This document shows, one piece after another, positions 33,245-36,386 of a DNA stretch of 36,386 nt. A program made the position numbers and the translations under genes. Position 1 is the first letter of the stretch, and the number at the start of each line of letters is the position of its first letter. The stretch is from Chitinophaga pinensis (GTDB lineage: Bacteria; Bacteroidota; Bacteroidia; Flavobacteriales_D; Crocinitomicaceae). The DNA lies in NCBI GenBank assembly GCA_943327315.2, contig CALPWQ020000015.1, positions 1 through 36,386 of the forward strand, in the 5' to 3' direction. The notes under the pieces were generated by a model. That model had not been told where the DNA came from. It saw only the letters and a program-made list of their open reading frames with translations, and did not search any database.

Positions 33245-35035
33245 ATGGAAAACGCAGAGAAAAATCCAATCAAAGGCGGCGAGTTTATTATCCGTAACAC
33301 CACACCAAATGAAATCTTTACGCCAGAAGAATGGTCTGAAGAACAAGGGATGATTGCACAAATGTGTGATGATTTCATTCAACAAGAAGTCACACCGAAC
33401 ATTGAGCGTATTGATGCCATGGAACCCGGTCTAATGGAAAAACTATTAGAGAAAGCGGGGGAACTTGGATTACTTGGCTTGTCTGTTCCTGAAGAACTTG
33501 GGGGAATGGGGCTCGACTTTAAAACATCCCTTCTTGCCGCCGAACGACTTGGAAAAGGATATTCATTTTCAGTCGCCTATGGTGCCCACACGGGAATCGG
33601 CACTCTACCACTACTCTATTATGGCAATGATGCCCAAAAAAAGAAGTACATACCAAAGTTGGCATCAGGAGAATGGAAAGCTTCCTATTGCCTTACGGAA
33701 CCTGGCTCTGGTTCGGACGCCAATTCAGGAAAAACAAAAGCAATACTATCCCCCGATGGAAGCCATTACATCTTGAATGGACAGAAAATGTGGATCACCA
33801 ATGGTGGATTTGCGAATTTCATGACGGTCTTCGCGAAAATTGACGAAGATGAAAATCTATCCGCATTTTTGGTTGAAGCAGACAGTGATGGAATCACCTT
33901 GAATCCCGAAGAAAAGAAAATGGGAATCAAAGGGTCTTCTACGCGTCAAGTATTCTACAACAATGTAAAAGTCCCGGTTGAGAATCTGCTTTCCGAACGT
34001 GGAAATGGATTTAAAATCGCACTGAACATATTAAACATTGGCCGCATTAAATTGGCCGGTGGCGTGCTCGGTGGTGCCAAAGAAACCATCAACGAAAGTA
34101 TCCAATACGCCACCCAGCGAGAACAATTTGGGCGTTCTATCTCTAAATACGGCGCGATTCGGTACAAATTGGCAGAGCAAGCCATAAGAACATTTGTTTT
34201 AGAGTCTGCTACATATCGTGCCGCACAAAACATTGACGATGCCATCGACGCATTGATTGCTTCGGGGATGGACAAGGGACAAGCCACATTAAAAGGAATT
34301 GAGCAATTTGCCGCCGAATGTGCAGCATTGAAAGTGGCTGGATCTGAATGCTTGGACTATGTGGTCGATGAAGCCGTTCAAATCTATGGCGGAATGGGTT
34401 ATTCGGCCGAATCACCAGTTGAACGCGCCTACCGCGATTCACGCATCAACCGCATTTTCGAGGGAACGAATGAAATCAACCGCATGTTGACCGTGGACAT
34501 GATCTTACGCCGTGCGATGAAAGGTGAACTAGATTTGATGGGTCCAGCCATGAAAATTGCAAGCGAACTGATGAGCATTCCGGCCGTGTCAGACTTAACA
34601 GAAGGTGTTTTTGGCAATGAATATAAATCCCTTGAAGGATTTAAGAAAACCATCTTGATGGTCGCAGGAAGTGCCGTTCAAAAGCTGATGATGACCTTGG
34701 CGAAAGAGCAGGAAGTATTGATGAATATCGCCGATATTGCCATTTGGACCTACCAAGCAGAATCCGTGCTTCTTCGTGTGGAGAAAATCATTCAAGCACA
34801 AGGCGAAGCGGCAGCAAGTGTTCACATTGCCATCGCAAAAACCTATGTGTACGATGCTGCAGACCGCATAGAAAAAGCCGCCAAGGATGCCATCAATTCA
34901 TTTGCTGAAGGCGATGAAGCACGTATGATGTTGATGGGTTTAAAGCGATTTACAAAAACAGAGCCTTTCAATCCAAAGGAAGCACGTCAAATCATTGCTG
35001 AAACCTTGATTGCTGCAAATAAATATCCGTTTTAA
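33245..35035 (+). CDS. Acyl-CoA dehydrogenase, VLCAD-like
   Basis: The 596-residue flavoprotein performs the first beta-oxidation step, making trans-2-enoyl-CoA and passing electrons to ETF. It shows the N-terminal helical domain, YCLTEPGSGSDANS and WITNGGFA of the FAD-binding beta domain, REQFGRSISKYGAI, and YGGMGYSAESPVERAYRDSR. The probable catalytic base is Glu406 in RIFEGTNEI. The extra C-terminal domain of about 150 residues places it with the long VLCAD/ACAD9-like group. The ATG at 33245 is chosen; the longer reading begins with TTG and adds 17 unrelated residues. It completes the pathway with the upstream dehydrogenase and thiolase, though a helicase gene lies between. Confidence 0.93.
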   Translation: MENAEKNPIKGGEFIIRNTTPNEIFTPEEWSEEQGMIAQMCDDFIQQEVTPNIERIDAMEPGLMEKLLEKAGELGLLGLSVPEELGGMGLDFKTSLLAAERLGKGYSFSVAYGAHTGIGTLPLLYYGNDAQKKKYIPKLASGEWKASYCLTEPGSGSDANSGKTKAILSPDGSHYILNGQKMWITNGGFANFMTVFAKIDEDENLSAFLVEADSDGITLNPEEKKMGIKGSSTRQVFYNNVKVPVENLLSERGNGFKIALNILNIGRIKLAGGVLGGAKETINESIQYATQREQFGRSISKYGAIRYKLAEQAIRTFVLESATYRAAQNIDDAIDALIASGMDKGQATLKGIEQFAAECAALKVAGSECLDYVVDEAVQIYGGMGYSAESPVERAYRDSRINRIFEGTNEINRMLTVDMILRRAMKGELDLMGPAMKIASELMSIPAVSDLTEGVFGNEYKSLEGFKKTILMVAGSAVQKLMMTLAKEQEVLMNIADIAIWTYQAESVLLRVEKIIQAQGEAAASVHIAIAKTYVYDAADRIEKAAKDAINSFAEGDEARMMLMGLKRFTKTEPFNPKEARQIIAETLIAANKYPF

Positions 35036-35072
35036 GGAAGTCTGATTTTTCTTAGGAATTCTGTGCGTTTGA

Positions 35073-36095
35073 TTACTTCACATCTACGCAAAACCCTGCG
35101 TTTTCTCTGAATGAACCTATTTCAAAGAGGCTCACATTTTCGCGTTGAAACAAGGATTTTACCTCATCAATGTCCAATGGGTCTAGGGCAAATAAGAGTC
35201 CACCATTGGTTTGTGGATCACAAAGTATAAGCAGTGATTCCCCAGTAATGCCATTCACCTTCTCGCCGTAGGCCTTCCAGTTGCGCATGGTATTGTCGGG
35301 ATAAATCATGTTGCCAGCATGCTCTTTTGTACCCTCCAATAAAGGAATGGAGGCATAGTGAAGTTCTGCCGTCAAGCGGCAGTGATCCGTCATTTCTGTT
35401 AAATGTCCAATAAGTCCAAAGCCCGTCACATCGGTCATCGCATGAACACCTTCCACATCACCTAAAAATTCACCCATAAAATTTAAGGTCGCCATGGAGT
35501 CAACACACGTTTTTAGATGCTCCTCACTCAAGATGTTTCGTTTCATCGCAGAGGATAGAATCCCTGTCCCTATTGGTTTTGTAAGGAAAATTATATCTCC
35601 GGCTTTTGCAGTATTGTTTCGTTTCAATTGATGATAATTCAGCACACCATTGACCGACAAACCAAAGATCGGTTCTTGAGTTTCGATGGAATGTCCCCCG
35701 CCGATGGCTATTCCCGCTTGCTTGCAGATTTCTACCGCACCCCGAATAACTTCTGATGCGATTTCCGTTCCCAACTTTTCCGTTGGCCAGCCTAAGATAC
35801 TAAGTGCCATCACTGGACGGCCGCCCATCGAATACACATCGCTGATTGAATTGGCTGCTGCGATCCGACCAAAATCGTAGGGCGAATCAACAATGGGTGT
35901 AAAAAAATCCGTAGTGGACAGCAGACATGATCCATTCAACAAATCCAAAACAGCGGCGTCATCTCCTGTGCTGTTTCCAACGATTAAGCGAAATTCATCG
36001 TTCGTAAGGTGACCGTTTAATATTTCGCTCAACGCTTCTGGTGCTATTTTGCAGCCACATCCTCCACCCTTCGTGTATTCCGTTAGTTTAATCAT
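35073..36095 (-). CDS. selD: Selenide, water dikinase (selenophosphate synthetase)
   Basis: SelD makes selenophosphate, the selenium donor for selenocysteine and for 2-selenouridine in tRNA. The 340-residue protein opens with the flexible GGGCGCKIAP segment: Cys13 matches the catalytic Cys17 of E. coli SelD and Lys16 its essential Lys. The ATP-binding acids (TGDDAAV, STTDFF), the IGGGHSIE motif and TDVTGFGLIGHL follow. Catalytic residue is Cys, not selenocysteine. No selA, selB, selC or mnmH is in the window, so which selenium product is made cannot be told. It lies 12 bp after truA and converges on the acyl-CoA dehydrogenase gene with a 37-bp gap. Confidence 0.95.
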   Translation of the reverse strand: MIKLTEYTKGGGCGCKIAPEALSEILNGHLTNDEFRLIVGNSTGDDAAVLDLLNGSCLLSTTDFFTPIVDSPYDFGRIAAANSISDVYSMGGRPVMALSILGWPTEKLGTEIASEVIRGAVEICKQAGIAIGGGHSIETQEPIFGLSVNGVLNYHQLKRNNTAKAGDIIFLTKPIGTGILSSAMKRNILSEEHLKTCVDSMATLNFMGEFLGDVEGVHAMTDVTGFGLIGHLTEMTDHCRLTAELHYASIPLLEGTKEHAGNMIYPDNTMRNWKAYGEKVNGITGESLLILCDPQTNGGLLFALDPLDIDEVKSLFQRENVSLFEIGSFRENAGFCVDVK

Positions 36096-36107
36096 TCGTC
36101 GATTTTA

Positions 36108-36386
36108 TCAATAGGTAATTCTCCATAAGTATAAGCCATGTGCGGGAACCGAAGTCGATGCTGCTCCACGGTCCATGGCTGAAAGGATCTCTGGTATTTT
36201 CGTGGGTGGAATTTTTCCTTGTCCAACATCGATCAGGGTTCCTACCGTCGCACGCACCATATTTCTCAAAAAACGATCTGCCGTAATTTCAAAGTACCAC
36301 TCGTTTTGATCGTTTGCCCATTCCGCATGACTTACTGTGCAGATATTGGTTTTCACATCGGTATGTAATTTCGACAACGAAGTAAA
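36108..36386 (-). CDS. truA: tRNA pseudouridine synthase A, 3' end
   Basis: Only the last 92 or so codons are present; the reading frame is open to the window edge, so the start lies outside. TruA isomerises uridines 38-40 of the tRNA anticodon arm. The family's C-terminal block is clear: FTSLSKLHTDVKTNIC, then WYFEITADRFLRNMVRATVG, whose FLRNMVR stretch is highly conserved, followed by TLIDVGQGKIPP. The TTG at 36375-36377 within this frame is an internal Leu codon, not a start. It is upstream of selD by 12 bp and probably cotranscribed with it. Confidence 0.9.
   Translation of the reverse strand, partial: FTSLSKLHTDVKTNICTVSHAEWANDQNEWYFEITADRFLRNMVRATVGTLIDVGQGKIPPTKIPEILSAMDRGAASTSVPAHGLYLWRITY

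Noticed and set aside
35073-36095. Selenocysteine at the SelD active site
   Set aside because: The codon for residue 13 encodes Cys and no in-frame TGA is present there.

Overview
The window is chromosomal DNA from a member of the Bacteroidota, most likely a Flavobacteriales-type organism. Four things point there: the gene order rplM-rpsI-rpsB-tsf-pyrH-frr; promoters of the form TTG-N19/20-TAnnTTTG with little sign of Shine-Dalgarno sequences; a giant C25 peptidase with a type IX secretion (T9SS) C-terminal sorting domain beside a PorV/PorQ-like barrel; and a fused alpha-beta 2-oxoacid dehydrogenase E1. Genus cannot be fixed from the sequence alone. No rRNA, tRNA, CRISPR array or transposase was seen.

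Layout. 1-184: repeat-rich DNA downstream of frr. 185-4260 (minus): translation genes (L13, S9, S2, EF-Ts), then UMP kinase and ribosome recycling factor. 4425-9337 (minus): enoyl-CoA hydratase/isomerase, RRM protein, membrane-anchored coiled-coil protein, ketoglutarate-semialdehyde-type aldehyde dehydrogenase, PurS and PssA. 9475-15730 (plus): PorV/Q-like barrel and a 1716-residue secreted C25 protease, with 1 bp between them. 15731-17889 (minus): SpoIIE/RsbU-type phosphatase overlapping an LpxD-like acyltransferase. 18051-20737 (plus): CDF cation transporter, an unknown exported protein and a DoxX-like membrane protein. 20738-25731 (minus): fused E1, DPP4-like peptidase, DUF2461 protein. 25858-35035 (plus): very acidic small protein, PaaI-type thioesterase, then a fatty-acid beta-oxidation locus. 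35073-36386 (minus): selenophosphate synthetase and the 3' end of truA, which runs off the window.

The beta-oxidation locus is the most informative part. A MarR regulator with a perfect 10+10 bp palindrome inside its own promoter is followed 2 bp later by a fused 3-hydroxyacyl-CoA dehydrogenase/enoyl-CoA hydratase, then a thiolase and a VLCAD-like acyl-CoA dehydrogenase. This looks like one pathway unit that has been split twice. A four-helix-bundle (S23/IVP family) gene bracketed by inverted arrays of a 7-bp repeat lies exactly between the dehydrogenase stop and the thiolase start. A 397-bp repeat island plus a DbpA-like helicase separates the thiolase from the acyl-CoA dehydrogenase. The repeat island contains an inverted copy of the first bases of the window, about 31.6 kb away, and hairpin repeats related to those near position 100.

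The best candidates for something undescribed are the heptad-flanked S23 cassette, the repeat/hairpin family that brackets the window, and the MarR operator with a possible second site before the acyl-CoA dehydrogenase. All similarity statements come from reading the sequence; no database search was run.
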